64,000 bases of DNA from Nitrosomonas oligotropha (GCF_900106555.1 NZ_FNOE01000006.1:87868-151867), one strand, 5' to 3'. Counted from the stretch's first letter, positions 49,194 through 60,275 are shown. Program-made: numbers and translations. The notes: generated from the letters alone by a model not told the origin.

Positions 49194-52100
49194 TTATGCT
49201 GTATTCCGGTTTTCCTGGTCGATTAATAATTGCTCAAATTCTTGCTGGGGAACCGGGACCGAATAAAGAAAGCCTTGTACATAATCGCAACCGAAATGCG
49301 TCAGCAGATCCTGCTGTGCTTCAGTTTCAACGCCTTCGGCGATGGTCTTGATATCCAGTTTATGCGCCATGACTATGATCGCTTCCACCAGCGCGCGATC
49401 GGTGGCGTTGCCCATTAACTGATGCACAAAGGAGTAGTCGATTTTAAGAAAATCGATATCGAATTTTTTCAGATAAGACAGCGAGGAAAACCCGGTGCCG
49501 AAATCATCGATGGAAACTTCAATGCCATTATTGTGAAGCTCCAGCAGATTCTGCTGCACCACGGCAGAATCCTTTAACAACAAACCTTCGGTAATTTCCA
49601 CGTTGATGCAATCGCCGGGCAATCCCAGTTGGATCAGGCTATCGAGCCAGCGGTAATTATTCAAGTGTTTGAACTGGATCGGTGAAATATTCACACTGAT
49701 TTGTATGATATAACCCAGTCTCCGTCGCCATTGATCGATCAGATCGATCGACTCCCGGAATACCATTTCGCCAATTTCCAGGATTAAGCCGCTCTCCTCC
49801 GCCAGCGGAATAAAGATGGTAGGACTGATCATGCCTCGTTTCGAATGATTCCAGCGCAGCAGCGCTTCGGCCTTGACAATGCGTTCGCTGGACAGCTCCA
49901 GGATCGGCTGATAGTAAACACGCAGTTCGTTCTTGGCGATGGCCTGCCGCAAATCTTGCATCAACAGCATTTTTTCATGCGCCGCTTGTTGCATGGAAGG
50001 GGTGAAGTAGCAAAAACGATTCCGCCCTTCCAGTTTCGCTGCATACATCGCCTGGTCCGCATGCTTCATCAGGCTCTTTCTGTCAGCGCCGTCTTGCGGA
50101 TAAAAAACGATACCGATACTGGTGGAGATGTAATGATCAGCCCGGTTATGCCGGAGTTTAAAAGGTTTGTTCAGTTTCTGCGTAATCTGCTGCGCGATCG
50201 CTGCAGCTGCTTTATTATCGCCACACTTCGATAAAATAATCGCAAATTCGTCCCCGCCCAAACGGGCAACGATATCGGTTTTGCTGGCGCAGGATTTAAT
50301 GCGCGAAGCAACTTCTCTCAGCAACTCATCCCCTTTGTCATGCCCCAGCGTATCGTTGATATCCTTGAAATGATCCAAGTCCATCAGTAATAAGGACAAC
50401 GGTGATTTGCTGCGCTGCGATTTCTTGATTTCCTGATCCAATAGTTCTTTAAACAAATTACGGTTGGGCAGTCCGGTTAGCGGATCGTAATTGGCCTGAA
50501 ACAGAATGATTTCGTCTTTTTTCTTTTTTTCGGTGATATCGGAAAACTGCGAAACATAATAATGAACATCCCCGGATAGATGACGGATCACACTGATATT
50601 GAGCCATTTGGCATAAATCGAGCCATCCTTGCGCAGATCCCAGATTTCTCCTTGCCAATGGCCCTCATTCAGAAGCTTGCACTTCATTTCCTGATAAAAG
50701 GCTTCATCATGCCGGTTTGAGCGGAACATAGCCGGATCTTTACCCAGAACATCCGCTATCTCGTAGCCGGTCATGCGGGTAAAGGCTGGATTAACCTGAA
50801 TAATCCGGTTGTTCTCATCCATGACCATAATGGCTTCATTGCTCGACTGATAAATCGCGGCCGCAAGGCGCATCGAGTCACTCGCCTGTTTTTGCTTGGA
50901 AATATCCTGATAAATTCCGAGCACACCGATGATTTCCTTCCGGGTACTAAGCAGCGGCACCTTGGAAGTCTCTATCCAAAGCGTTTCACCGGCGGCATTA
51001 TTCAAGGCTTCTTCGTAATACAGCATGGAAGTTCCCGAACTAATCACCCGCTTGTCGTCATTACGGTAGTGGTCGGCTTGATCCTTTGTCCAGCTCAGAT
51101 CGTAATCAACTTTACCAATAATTTCCTGCGGCGATGTCATCCCGGCATCTCGCGCAAAAATAGGATTGCAACCGAGGTAACACGACTGCTTGTCCTTCCA
51201 GAAAATCCGCGCCGGAACAGTATCGACGATCGTTTTCAGCAAATTGCGCGATTCCGCCAGCTCAACTTCCTTCATTTTCAGGTCGCTAATGTCGGTGATC
51301 GTGCCGACAAACCCCTGCACAGTACCATTCTGATCGCGTTCCGCCTGTGCCTGTCCCAGAATCCAGGACGTTGTCTGTTCTTTAGTTTGAGAACGATACT
51401 CGCACATAAACGGCTGTTGCCACTGCACTATTTCATTCCATTCCGCGATGACTCTTTCCCGGTCCTCCGGATGAATGGCTGCAATCCATCCATAACCTGC
51501 CGCTGCAATAGCATCCAAGCCAGTCATATGGCACCAGCGTTCATTCACATATAAATATTTACCCGCTGCATCCGTGCGAAAGATGCCGACTGACGCAGCT
51601 TCGGTCAAACTGCGGAAAAGCTGCTCATTTTCCCGTAATGCAGTCTCCATTTGCTTCTGCGGGGTAGCATCAACTAATACACCATGCCAACGCGTATTGC
51701 CATCGGCTTCCCGCTGCGGTATTGAATAACCATGCAGCCATTTCATCCCCTTGGGCGTTTGCACGGGAAACTCATAAAACCAGGGCGTCAGCTTTTCCAT
51801 GGAATCATGGATGGATTTTTCCAAAGCCGGTACAGCATGGCTGGGTATCATTTGAAACAAAATTTCAACATCCACCATGCATTCAGCTGAAGTGCGCCCA
51901 ATTAAATTTTCAATTCCTTCACTCATGAAGGGAAGTGAGCGGCATCCGGCGGCATCGACACAGAATTCATACACCGCGCCCGGTATGCTGGCGACCAAAT
52001 TACGGAAACGCTTTTCGCTGGCTTGCAGCTCGGCAGTCCGTTGAATTACGGTGTGTTCGAGATTTTGCTTCAGCGCCAGGCTTTCCGCTTCGGCCGCTTT

Positions 52101-52520
52101 ACGCCCGGTAATATTCCGGAAAATGCCGCGCGTCGCAACCGGCTGGCCATCTGGAGCGTACAGGCTGACATTGCCTTCGACCATCATGGTTTGCCCATCT
52201 TTAGTCTGAAAAGGGACCTCAATTAATCCGGCATTTTCTCCCGCCATGATCCGCCGAATGAATTCCTGACACTGCACATGGTGGCTGGGATGAACGATAT
52301 TGAAAATAGTCAATGTTGCCACTTCGCCGGCTGTATAACCGAGCGCTTCGCGCCAGGCGCGATTGACAAAAAGAAGACGGCCATCCGGTGCAACGCTCTG
52401 AATTAAATCTTTTGTATCATCGAACAATTCTCTCAGTTGTTGCTCACTCAGAACAATCGAAGCGGGAATTGCGGCATCGCAATCTAAAGGATCCTTCGGA
52501 ACAAAACCATCACTATTCAT
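49194..52520 (-). CDS. Multi-PAS GGDEF-EAL cyclic-di-GMP signalling protein
   Basis: 1108 residues, no membrane helix seen. At least five PAS/PAC units (about 25-680) precede a GGDEF domain (RLGGDEFAII near 753) and an EAL domain (EALLRW near 884, then DDFGTGFSSLSYLKKF and FLKIDYSFV). Both catalytic motifs look intact, so it may both make and degrade c-di-GMP. The many PAS units suggest a redox, oxygen or ligand sensor. It is divergent from a gap with a candidate small RNA and convergent with the methyltransferase. Confidence 0.93.
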   Translation of the reverse strand: MNSDGFVPKDPLDCDAAIPASIVLSEQQLRELFDDTKDLIQSVAPDGRLLFVNRAWREALGYTAGEVATLTIFNIVHPSHHVQCQEFIRRIMAGENAGLIEVPFQTKDGQTMMVEGNVSLYAPDGQPVATRGIFRNITGRKAAEAESLALKQNLEHTVIQRTAELQASEKRFRNLVASIPGAVYEFCVDAAGCRSLPFMSEGIENLIGRTSAECMVDVEILFQMIPSHAVPALEKSIHDSMEKLTPWFYEFPVQTPKGMKWLHGYSIPQREADGNTRWHGVLVDATPQKQMETALRENEQLFRSLTEAASVGIFRTDAAGKYLYVNERWCHMTGLDAIAAAGYGWIAAIHPEDRERVIAEWNEIVQWQQPFMCEYRSQTKEQTTSWILGQAQAERDQNGTVQGFVGTITDISDLKMKEVELAESRNLLKTIVDTVPARIFWKDKQSCYLGCNPIFARDAGMTSPQEIIGKVDYDLSWTKDQADHYRNDDKRVISSGTSMLYYEEALNNAAGETLWIETSKVPLLSTRKEIIGVLGIYQDISKQKQASDSMRLAAAIYQSSNEAIMVMDENNRIIQVNPAFTRMTGYEIADVLGKDPAMFRSNRHDEAFYQEMKCKLLNEGHWQGEIWDLRKDGSIYAKWLNISVIRHLSGDVHYYVSQFSDITEKKKKDEIILFQANYDPLTGLPNRNLFKELLDQEIKKSQRSKSPLSLLLMDLDHFKDINDTLGHDKGDELLREVASRIKSCASKTDIVARLGGDEFAIILSKCGDNKAAAAIAQQITQKLNKPFKLRHNRADHYISTSIGIVFYPQDGADRKSLMKHADQAMYAAKLEGRNRFCYFTPSMQQAAHEKMLLMQDLRQAIAKNELRVYYQPILELSSERIVKAEALLRWNHSKRGMISPTIFIPLAEESGLILEIGEMVFRESIDLIDQWRRRLGYIIQISVNISPIQFKHLNNYRWLDSLIQLGLPGDCINVEITEGLLLKDSAVVQQNLLELHNNGIEVSIDDFGTGFSSLSYLKKFDIDFLKIDYSFVHQLMGNATDRALVEAIIVMAHKLDIKTIAEGVETEAQQDLLTHFGCDYVQGFLYSVPVPQQEFEQLLIDQENRNTA

Positions 52521-52899
52521 GCAATGAACTTACAATAAGAAAAAATTCGGAGTCGTGCTGTTGCTCAATCTTCGATATCGAGGAGATAAAATTTCTCTCT
52601 AAAATACAGATGCCTGCAAAGTATAGCGTATATGCAACTATTAAAAAATAAGGAATATATCCTATAGAAATGGGCTGGATTAACGGCTACTATCACTTGC
52701 CGCAAAAACCAACGACCGGTATTAAAGCAGAAATAGCATGCGTAACCGCACGGCATAAGTGTTGCGTAAAGCTGGCCAACGCTGAAAATACACCGCGATA
52801 AGCGTATTTAACAGTCAATCATCCGGCGTACAAATATTCAGATACAAATACTTTCAAATTAATAGGTTAATGAATCTGCGCATTGAGGTTACACCCGTA

Positions 52900-52915
52900 T
52901 GTGACAAAAGTCACA
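52900..52915 (+). promoter_or_regulatory. Perfect CRP-type palindrome TGTGA-N6-TCACA
   Basis: TGTGACAAAAGTCACA is an exact match to the CRP consensus, with a fully symmetrical 6-bp half-site. A TATATT -10 box at 52937-52942 would start transcription near 52949, placing the palindrome centre (52907.5) at about -41.5, the class II activator position. Confidence 0.65.
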
Positions 52916-52948
52916 AGCATAATTTGAATATAAGGGTATATTTCCTCT

Positions 52949-53154
52949 CTGTTTTCATCTTCAAAGGTACTCAGTAGGTATTAAACTTAAAATCAGTTAT
53001 CGCAATATCGATAGAAATATCGAAGCCGGAATGTAAAAATTGTCGTGATACTTTTACTGAGGAAGATGTTTTTACATTCGACCGTAGCTTGTGCGATGAA
53101 TGATTTTATGACGAGGCCCTTTAATCCCTATTGCTTGCAATAGGGATTTTTTTT
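52949..53154 (+). ncRNA. Candidate CRP-controlled small RNA (~206 nt)
   Basis: Bounded by a CRP-type promoter and a strong terminator. Inside, AATGTAAAAA (53030-53039) and TTTTTACATT (53069-53078) form a 10-bp hairpin; part of the same left arm (GTAAAA, 53033-53038) can instead pair with TTTTAC (53052-53057). The only frame is 25 codons and its stop lies within the terminator stem, so coding is unlikely. I recognise no known RNA family. Confidence 0.45.
53123..53154 (+). terminator. Strong Rho-independent terminator, + strand
   Basis: Perfect 12-bp stem AATCCCTATTGC (53123-53134) with GCAATAGGGATT (53137-53148), running into eight T. It points on the + strand although the nearest gene (rlpA) is on the minus strand, so it must end another transcript. 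Confidence 0.85.
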
Positions 53155-53162
53155 GCCCCGGT

Positions 53163-54134
53163 TTAGTCGGTCACCAATACGGGTGTTATGGCCATTTGCT
53201 GGCTGATGGTGTTGGCTGCCAGCTTCGCAACCGTTTGATCGGGATAAGGACCGGCGTGAATTTTATATAAGCCGTTATTTTTTGTAATACTGACGGCATC
53301 TTTGAGCGATGGAAGCTTCTGCCGGACTTGCGTGAGAAAATTATGCGCGTTATCGGATGAGCCGAATGCGCCCAATTGCAGGTAAACCATATTCATCACC
53401 GCATCGCTATCGGTTGCAGGCAACGATGCGGATGGTCTGGCGCTGGCCAATGCGGCCGAACCTTCCGGCACGATGCTTTCGACTTCAACGTGGCCGCTGC
53501 CGCCCGCCAAAATACCCAATTTATAGGCTGCGGTATACGACAAATCGATCAAACGATCAGACAAAAACGGCCCGCGATCATTCAAACGCACGATCACGGA
53601 TTTGCCATTATCCAGATTGGTCACCCGGGCATAACTGGGCAGTGGCAAGGTAGGGTGAGCCGCGGTCATGGCATACATGTCGTAGACTTCGCCCGAGGCG
53701 GTATTATTGCCATGATAACGTCGGCCATACCAGGAAGCGATTCCGCGTTTTTTATATGACTTCAGTTCCGTCATTGGTTTGAAGTTTTTTCCCAATGCGA
53801 CATAGGGCTGCATATTGGCCTGCCGCAACGGTTCAGCCCTGGGCACGGCATCCGGAACCAGATGCAGGTCATCCGGCGGGTTATCCTCCGGGCCATCATC
53901 CAGATAATATCCTCCGCCTTTTCTGGCGGCTGGACCCGAACTCTTGCCGCTATCCGGTATGGACGCAACCCATTTGTTCTTTTGCTTCGATGCGGCAGTA
54001 CCCTGATATTGCGGCGTAGTGCTGCAAGCGGTCAATAACGCTAACACCATCACCGAGGCCATTCCAGCGCTCGGCGCAGTTCTTGCGGACAAGTAGTGAT
54101 GCGCTTTGTGAAATCTTGAATACAGGTTTGTCAT
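53163..54134 (-). CDS. rlpA: RlpA-family septal lytic transglycosylase lipoprotein with SPOR domain
   Basis: 323 residues. Lipobox LLTAC with C37, so anchored to the outer membrane. A double-psi beta-barrel RlpA domain (about 125-220: GIASWYGRRYHGNNTASGE, RLNDRGPF) is followed by a C-terminal SPOR domain (about 245-320) that binds stripped glycan at the septum. Last gene of the mre-mrd block; its ATG overlaps the rodA stop (ATGA). Confidence 0.93.
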   Translation of the reverse strand: MTNLYSRFHKAHHYLSARTAPSAGMASVMVLALLTACSTTPQYQGTAASKQKNKWVASIPDSGKSSGPAARKGGGYYLDDGPEDNPPDDLHLVPDAVPRAEPLRQANMQPYVALGKNFKPMTELKSYKKRGIASWYGRRYHGNNTASGEVYDMYAMTAAHPTLPLPSYARVTNLDNGKSVIVRLNDRGPFLSDRLIDLSYTAAYKLGILAGGSGHVEVESIVPEGSAALASARPSASLPATDSDAVMNMVYLQLGAFGSSDNAHNFLTQVRQKLPSLKDAVSITKNNGLYKIHAGPYPDQTVAKLAANTISQQMAITPVLVTD

Positions 54135-55231
54135 GTCTTTACAAGTTTAGGATGTGTCTGAATACTCATCAAAATACCAAAACCAAGCAACATTGTCACC
54201 ATCGACGTGCCGCCATAGCTGATCAACGGCAGCGGAACACCGACGATCGGAAGGATACCACTAACCATACCCATGTTAACGAAGATATATGTACAGAAAG
54301 TCAGTGTAATTGAACCGGCAATCAATCGCGTAAACTGTGTCGAGGCATTGGCGGTAATCACCAGGCACCGCCCGATCACCAATAAATACAGCAGCAGCAA
54401 TACTGTATTCCCCATCAAACCGAACTCTTCGGAAAAAACAGCAAAGATAAAATCAGTGCTCTGCTCCGGCAAAAAATCCAGCTGCGTCTGCGTGCCGTTC
54501 TGCCACCCTTTGCCTACAATCCCGCCGGAACCGATGGCGATGGACGATTGAATGGTGTGATACCCCGCACCGAGCGGATCCTGTGAAGGATCAAGCAGCA
54601 TGATGATGCGCCGCCGTTGATAATCATGCATGATTGTCCAGAATACCGGCAAACTGCCCGCCACCGCCACCAATAATCCGGCAATGATGCGCCACGACAA
54701 CCCCGCCAGAAACAGCACGTAAAAACCGCTCGAGGCAATCAGAATGGCGGTGCCGAGATCAGGCTGGCGCAGAATCAGCAATACCGGCAACAATAGCAGC
54801 ACCGTCGCACCGATATAGTCCTTCAGACGCAACGTAATCTCATGCTTGTCGAAATACCAGGCCATCATCAGCGGTATGGCGATTTTCATCAACTCGGACG
54901 GCTGGATGCGTGTCACGCCGATATTCAACCAGCGTCTGGCGCCATTGTTGATTTCACCGAATAAAGCCACGCCGACCAGTAAAACCAGCCCCAGGATATA
55001 CATGGGCAAAGCCAGCCGCATAATCTGCTGCAACGGAATATTCGCAACCAGCCACATGATCACTAGCGCGATCAGCATGTTGATCACTTGATTGCTGACC
55101 CTAGTCATATTCGCCCCGGTGGCGCTGTAGAGCACGATCAATCCGACAGCCATCAATGTCAGCAGCCCGATCAACAACAAACTATCGATATAGCGTGTCA
55201 AAAAATGCCAGATTTTTTTAATGTCGTCCAT
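54131..55231 (-). CDS. rodA: RodA, SEDS peptidoglycan glycosyltransferase
   Basis: 366 residues, about ten membrane helices. SEDS motifs RRWLNIGVTRIQPSELMKIA, and QSSIAIGSGGIVGKGW, with PEQSTDFIFAVFSEEFG near residue 250 carrying the essential acidic region. It polymerises glycan strands for side-wall growth with PBP2, whose gene lies 55 bases upstream. Confidence 0.96.
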   Translation of the reverse strand: MDDIKKIWHFLTRYIDSLLLIGLLTLMAVGLIVLYSATGANMTRVSNQVINMLIALVIMWLVANIPLQQIMRLALPMYILGLVLLVGVALFGEINNGARRWLNIGVTRIQPSELMKIAIPLMMAWYFDKHEITLRLKDYIGATVLLLLPVLLILRQPDLGTAILIASSGFYVLFLAGLSWRIIAGLLVAVAGSLPVFWTIMHDYQRRRIIMLLDPSQDPLGAGYHTIQSSIAIGSGGIVGKGWQNGTQTQLDFLPEQSTDFIFAVFSEEFGLMGNTVLLLLYLLVIGRCLVITANASTQFTRLIAGSITLTFCTYIFVNMGMVSGILPIVGVPLPLISYGGTSMVTMLLGFGILMSIQTHPKLVKT

Positions 55232-55286
55232 GCTTTCAGTATAGTGACGGATGCATCATCCGTAATCGCCTGCCGGTTTGTATTAC

Positions 55287-57206
55287 CTATAAATGTTCAT
55301 GATGATGATCATGATCCGCGGCAGGTTCGGCCAATTGCGCAATCGCCGCTTCGGACGGTTTTCCCAATAGAAAATAATCGAATACTTGCCGGGCTATCGG
55401 TGCTGCGGTAGAACCGCCGGTTCCGGTATTTTCCACCAGCACCGCCAGCGCAATCTTGGGATTCTCGGCCGGTGCATAGGCGATAAACATTGCATGATCG
55501 CGATGCCGCTCGTTGATCGCTTTTTCATTGTAGCGCTCCCCTTGTTTGATGGCGATCACTTGCGAAGTGCCGGTTTTACCGGCGAACGTATATGCCGCAT
55601 TGGCACCGGCTTTTGCCGCGGTACCGCCGGGACGGGTAACATCCACCAGTGCGTTCTTGACGATTTCCAGATTCTTCGGTTTGAGATTCAGGCTGTACAG
55701 CAGCTTCACCGGGATATCTTCAACTTCCCCGGTCTGGCTGTTCTGAATCTGTTTCACCAGACGTGGCGCATACGCCTTACCGTTATTCGCGATGACCATG
55801 GTGGCAAATGCCAGCTGGAGCGGCGTAGCCAGATTATAGCCCTGACCGATGGATACGGAGATGGTATCGCCAGCGTACCACTTCTGTTTATATTGGCTCA
55901 TCTTCCAGGCGGATGAAGGCAGCAATCCGGCCACTTCGCCTTCGATATCAATCCCGGTTCTTTTTCCCAAGCCGAATTGACCGATAAAGCTGTGGATATT
56001 GTCGATGCCGAGATCGTTGGCGAGACTGTAGTAATAAGTGTCGCATGAAACAACCAGCGATTTATGCAAATCGACCCGGCCATGCCCACCCGGTTTCCAG
56101 TCGCGGTAACGGCGATCGACGCCCGGCAGGGAAAAGAAACCGGGATCGCTCATGCTGTATTCCGGTGTGCGTTTTCCCAGTTCAAGCGCTGCCAGCGCCA
56201 TGAATGGCTTGAATGTCGAACCGGGCGGATACACACCGCGCAGCGCCCGGTTGTTGAGCGGTCTGTCAATCGATTTGTTGAGCAGACTCCAGTTTTCTTG
56301 ATCGATACCACCGATAAAAAGATTGTTGTCGTAGCCCGGCTTGCTGACAAACGCGAGCACTTCTCCGTTATTCGGATCCAACGCAACCAGCGCGCCACGG
56401 CGGTCGCCGAATGCTTTTTCCGCAGCTTCCTGTAACCCAAGATCCAGCGATAAAATCAGATTACTGCCGGAAAGCGGTGGCGTGCGTGACAATACGCGAA
56501 TGGAACGGCCCGCCGCATCGGTTTCGACTTCTTCAAAACCAGTAATGCCATGTAATTGTTTTTCATAGCTCTGTTCAATACCGATTTTACCGATGTGCTG
56601 GGAACCACGATAATTATGGAGCTCGTCGTTGCGTTCCAGTTGATCGAGATCCTGATCGTTGATGCGGCTGATATAGCCGATGATGTGCGACACAATCTCC
56701 TTCTCCGGGTATTGCCGCAGCACGCGCGCCTTAATTTCAACCCCCGGAAAACGGTAACGGTTAACCGCAAAAGTGGCGATTTCCTCATCGGTCAAGCGGC
56801 TTCGAACCGGCAGGCTTTTAAAGCGCTTACTTTCCTTCAGCAATTTTTTGAAACGCTGGCGATCGGTCGGCGTGATCTCGATAATGTCAGCCAATTCATT
56901 CAATGTCGCTTCAAGATCCTCGATCTGACTGGGTACGACTTCCAGCGTGTAGGCGGAATAATTTTGCGCCAGTATCCTGCCGCTGCGGTCATAAATCAGA
57001 CCGCGATTGGGCACCAGCGGCGAAATGGAAATCCGGTTCGCTTCCGCCAGCGTCTGATAGTGTTCCTGTTGCGTAACCTGTAAATAATAGAAACGCGCAT
57101 ACAAAATCAAAAACAGAATCAATACAAAACCCGCACTGATACTGAGGCGAAGACGGAATTTATGTAATTCGGCCGGATGATTTCTCAGTTCAACGTGCTG
57201 CTTCAT
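55287..57206 (-). CDS. mrdA: Penicillin-binding protein 2
   Basis: 639 residues. One membrane helix (about 20-42), pedestal domain, and transpeptidase domain with the SxxK serine in PPGSTFKPF near residue 325, SCD (VVSCDTYYY) and AGKTGTSQV. Cross-links wall made by RodA. It overlaps the end of mreD by four bases. The C-terminus is histidine-rich (DHDHHHEHL), an unusual tail. Confidence 0.96.
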   Translation of the reverse strand: MKQHVELRNHPAELHKFRLRLSISAGFVLILFLILYARFYYLQVTQQEHYQTLAEANRISISPLVPNRGLIYDRSGRILAQNYSAYTLEVVPSQIEDLEATLNELADIIEITPTDRQRFKKLLKESKRFKSLPVRSRLTDEEIATFAVNRYRFPGVEIKARVLRQYPEKEIVSHIIGYISRINDQDLDQLERNDELHNYRGSQHIGKIGIEQSYEKQLHGITGFEEVETDAAGRSIRVLSRTPPLSGSNLILSLDLGLQEAAEKAFGDRRGALVALDPNNGEVLAFVSKPGYDNNLFIGGIDQENWSLLNKSIDRPLNNRALRGVYPPGSTFKPFMALAALELGKRTPEYSMSDPGFFSLPGVDRRYRDWKPGGHGRVDLHKSLVVSCDTYYYSLANDLGIDNIHSFIGQFGLGKRTGIDIEGEVAGLLPSSAWKMSQYKQKWYAGDTISVSIGQGYNLATPLQLAFATMVIANNGKAYAPRLVKQIQNSQTGEVEDIPVKLLYSLNLKPKNLEIVKNALVDVTRPGGTAAKAGANAAYTFAGKTGTSQVIAIKQGERYNEKAINERHRDHAMFIAYAPAENPKIALAVLVENTGTGGSTAAPIARQVFDYFLLGKPSEAAIAQLAEPAADHDHHHEHL

Positions 57207-57754
57207 AATGCATCAGGATCTGGTTTTTGCCGCAGCAGCAGCGTAAACAGATAAGAAACAGGCACCCAGAGTAGCGCACCCGCAACTGTAGCTAAATAAT
57301 ATTGCCAATCCGGCAATAAAGAATCCGTCGATAGTGCAACCAAAACAATGGCCCATTGCATCATCAGCAGCACCAAACCAATCTGCGGCGCTTGTTTTAC
57401 CGGAGTAAACAGCCGCAACCGGCGGCCAAAAACCAGGGTGAGATAGACCACGATACAATAAGCCAAAGCATGCTGCCCCAATATACCGGCGTTACCGACA
57501 TCCATCATCAATCCTAGGCCGAAAGCAACGCTCATTCCCATTTTGTGCGGATAATTAATATTCCAATAGGCGATCGTAATCGCTAAAAAATCCGGGCGTA
57601 ATAACAGAAATTCGCCCTGTAGCGGCAAGAAATTCAGAATCGACGCAGCAATCAAACTGGCAGCGACAAACCAATTACTAGCAGGCACGAATACATCCTG
57701 TCTGATGTAATGGTCCTTGTTGACATGACCCTCTTTAATTTTTCCCGGGTTCAA
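57203..57754 (-). CDS. mreD: Rod shape-determining protein MreD
   Basis: Five membrane helices; LPLQGEFLLLRPDFLAI, GLGLMMDVGNAGILGQHAL. Part of the rod complex that links MreB to RodA-PBP2. The start is uncertain. The family N-terminus (NKDHYIRQD...) is encoded from 57721, but the codon before it is GTC, not a start; the nearby ATG (57726) is out of frame. Options in frame are TTG at 57754 (used here, inside mreC) or GTG at 57688, which has a good AGGA site but drops conserved residues. Confidence 0.85.
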   Translation of the reverse strand: MNPGKIKEGHVNKDHYIRQDVFVPASNWFVAASLIAASILNFLPLQGEFLLLRPDFLAITIAYWNINYPHKMGMSVAFGLGLMMDVGNAGILGQHALAYCIVVYLTLVFGRRLRLFTPVKQAPQIGLVLLMMQWAIVLVALSTDSLLPDWQYYLATVAGALLWVPVSYLFTLLLRQKPDPDAL

Positions 57755-58625
57755 TTGCAGGTATCTCTTGAGATTCGTTGGATTCGGGTTGCACCAAAGC
57801 CAGAACCAAAACTTGCCGGTTCCGGTCCACACCGGCAACGGGTGTGCTGATAATCTGCGCGAAATCACCGGTCGGGTCGCGCTCGATTCTTAACACCGCC
57901 GCGACAGGAATACCGGGAGGATAAACCCCGCCGATACCGGAGGTAACCAGCAGATCGCCTTGCTGAATATCCGTGTTCACGGATAAATAACGCAACTCCA
58001 ATTCATCGTTTTTACCGGTACCGGACACTACCGAACGTAAACTATTGCGCACCACTTGTACCGGCACCGAGTGATCCTTATCGGTCAACAGCGTGACCTC
58101 CGATGACCAGGGATACAACTGCGTAATCTGCCCTACGATGCCTTGATCGTCAATCACCGCTTGACCCAGCTGGATATGATGCTGACTGCCTTTATTCAAA
58201 GTAATTTTATGACTGAACGGGTCGCGCGGCGTGGACAGAATTTCCGCCAGAACTGCTTTGGTTTTAGTGGCTGTTTCAATCTGCTGCACCGCGCCCAGCA
58301 GTTTGCGCAATTGCACATTCTCGACTTCCAAGGCATGCAATTTCAGCAGTTGTTCACGATTGTCGAGATAGATCCGCCTGAGCTTTTCATTTTCTTCCAG
58401 CAAATAGAAACTGGCGATGAATTCGCCGATTTGGTCGTAAATGCTAGCGGGAATATAAGCGATTTTCTGCAATGGAAAGATGATCACCCCGATGGTCTGG
58501 CGGAATTGCGGGAAATACTTGAGACGCGTATCTTCAGCGATGAGCAAACAGGACAGCAAGATGAATACAAACAGTCGTGTGAACGGGCCAGGGCCATGTC
58601 TGAAAAACTGAGGAACTGTTTCCAT
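57735..58625 (-). CDS. mreC: Rod shape-determining protein MreC
   Basis: 296 residues: membrane anchor (about 20-36), coiled coil (70-110, NEKLRRIYLDNREQLLKL) and periplasmic beta-barrel domain (DQGIVGQITQLYPWSSEVTLLTD, SGIGGVYPPGIPV). Scaffold that activates PBP2. Lies 76 bases after mreB. Confidence 0.95.
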   Translation of the reverse strand: METVPQFFRHGPGPFTRLFVFILLSCLLIAEDTRLKYFPQFRQTIGVIIFPLQKIAYIPASIYDQIGEFIASFYLLEENEKLRRIYLDNREQLLKLHALEVENVQLRKLLGAVQQIETATKTKAVLAEILSTPRDPFSHKITLNKGSQHHIQLGQAVIDDQGIVGQITQLYPWSSEVTLLTDKDHSVPVQVVRNSLRSVVSGTGKNDELELRYLSVNTDIQQGDLLVTSGIGGVYPPGIPVAAVLRIERDPTGDFAQIISTPVAGVDRNRQVLVLALVQPESNESQEIPAIEPGKN

Positions 58626-58701
58626 TACGCCCCGTATTCAAATATCGTTTTATTTTTCAACCAATAAGTAAAGAGATAAAAATAATTAACCCGCCAATTG
58701 A

Positions 58702-59784
<1,083 letters not shown>

Positions 59785-59889
59785 TTATGATGAGAGCGAA
59801 TAATAAATAAAACCATCAAAAAATAATACGCCGGTTAAAACGGGGCATGATACTCTAATAGTTATTTGAATATAAGGTTACCGATTAAA

Positions 59890-60177
59890 ATGACTTTATC
59901 TGTTAGCGACGTAAAACGCATTGCTGATCTGGCGTATATCGAAATTGACGACAATGAGGCCAAAGAAACTTTGACTCAATTGTCTGGTATCTTCAATTTG
60001 ATTGAATCCATGCAAGCAGTTGATACATCGACAGTGGAACCCATGTCTCATGCGCAAAGTGTCGTGCAGCGTCTGCGTGAAGATGAAGTTACTGAAACCG
60101 ACCAACGCGAATTATATCAATCAATAGCACCGCAAGTCGAAGCGGGACTCTATCTCGTTCCACAGGTTATTGAATAA
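59890..60177 (+). CDS. gatC: Asp/Glu-tRNA amidotransferase subunit C
   Basis: 95 residues from ATG at 59890. Typical Gat[26 protein letters not shown] and the C-terminal LVPQVIE. It stabilises GatA in the complex that amidates misacylated Asp-tRNA-Asn or Glu-tRNA-Gln. First of the gatCAB genes. Confidence 0.95.
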   Translation: MTLSVSDVKRIADLAYIEIDDNEAKETLTQLSGIFNLIESMQAVDTSTVEPMSHAQSVVQRLREDEVTETDQRELYQSIAPQVEAGLYLVPQVIE

Positions 60178-60275
60178 ACCAGGAACAGCAGTAGCGAATT
60201 GAAGCAAAGAAAGCAATAAAATTTAGAAAACCGCCATTATACGCAACATTTTATTTTTCTCTCATCAGTAAATCC

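Larger units (their letters stand above)
52521..53162. other. 642-bp gap without a protein gene, holding a candidate regulated RNA
   Basis: Only tiny reading frames occur here. The first ~340 bp are AT-rich and should carry the promoter of the GGDEF-EAL gene. The rest has a CRP-type site, a -10 box, internal inverted repeats and a terminator on the + strand, described separately. Confidence 0.5.

Noticed and set aside
52565..52756. 63-codon minus-strand frame upstream of the GGDEF-EAL gene
   Set aside because: AT-rich, rich in Tyr/Phe/Cys, no ribosome site; looks like chance.
53067..53144. 25-codon + strand frame in the candidate small RNA
   Set aside because: Its stop lies in the terminator stem and the spacing to GAGG is too short; non-coding RNA is a better reading.
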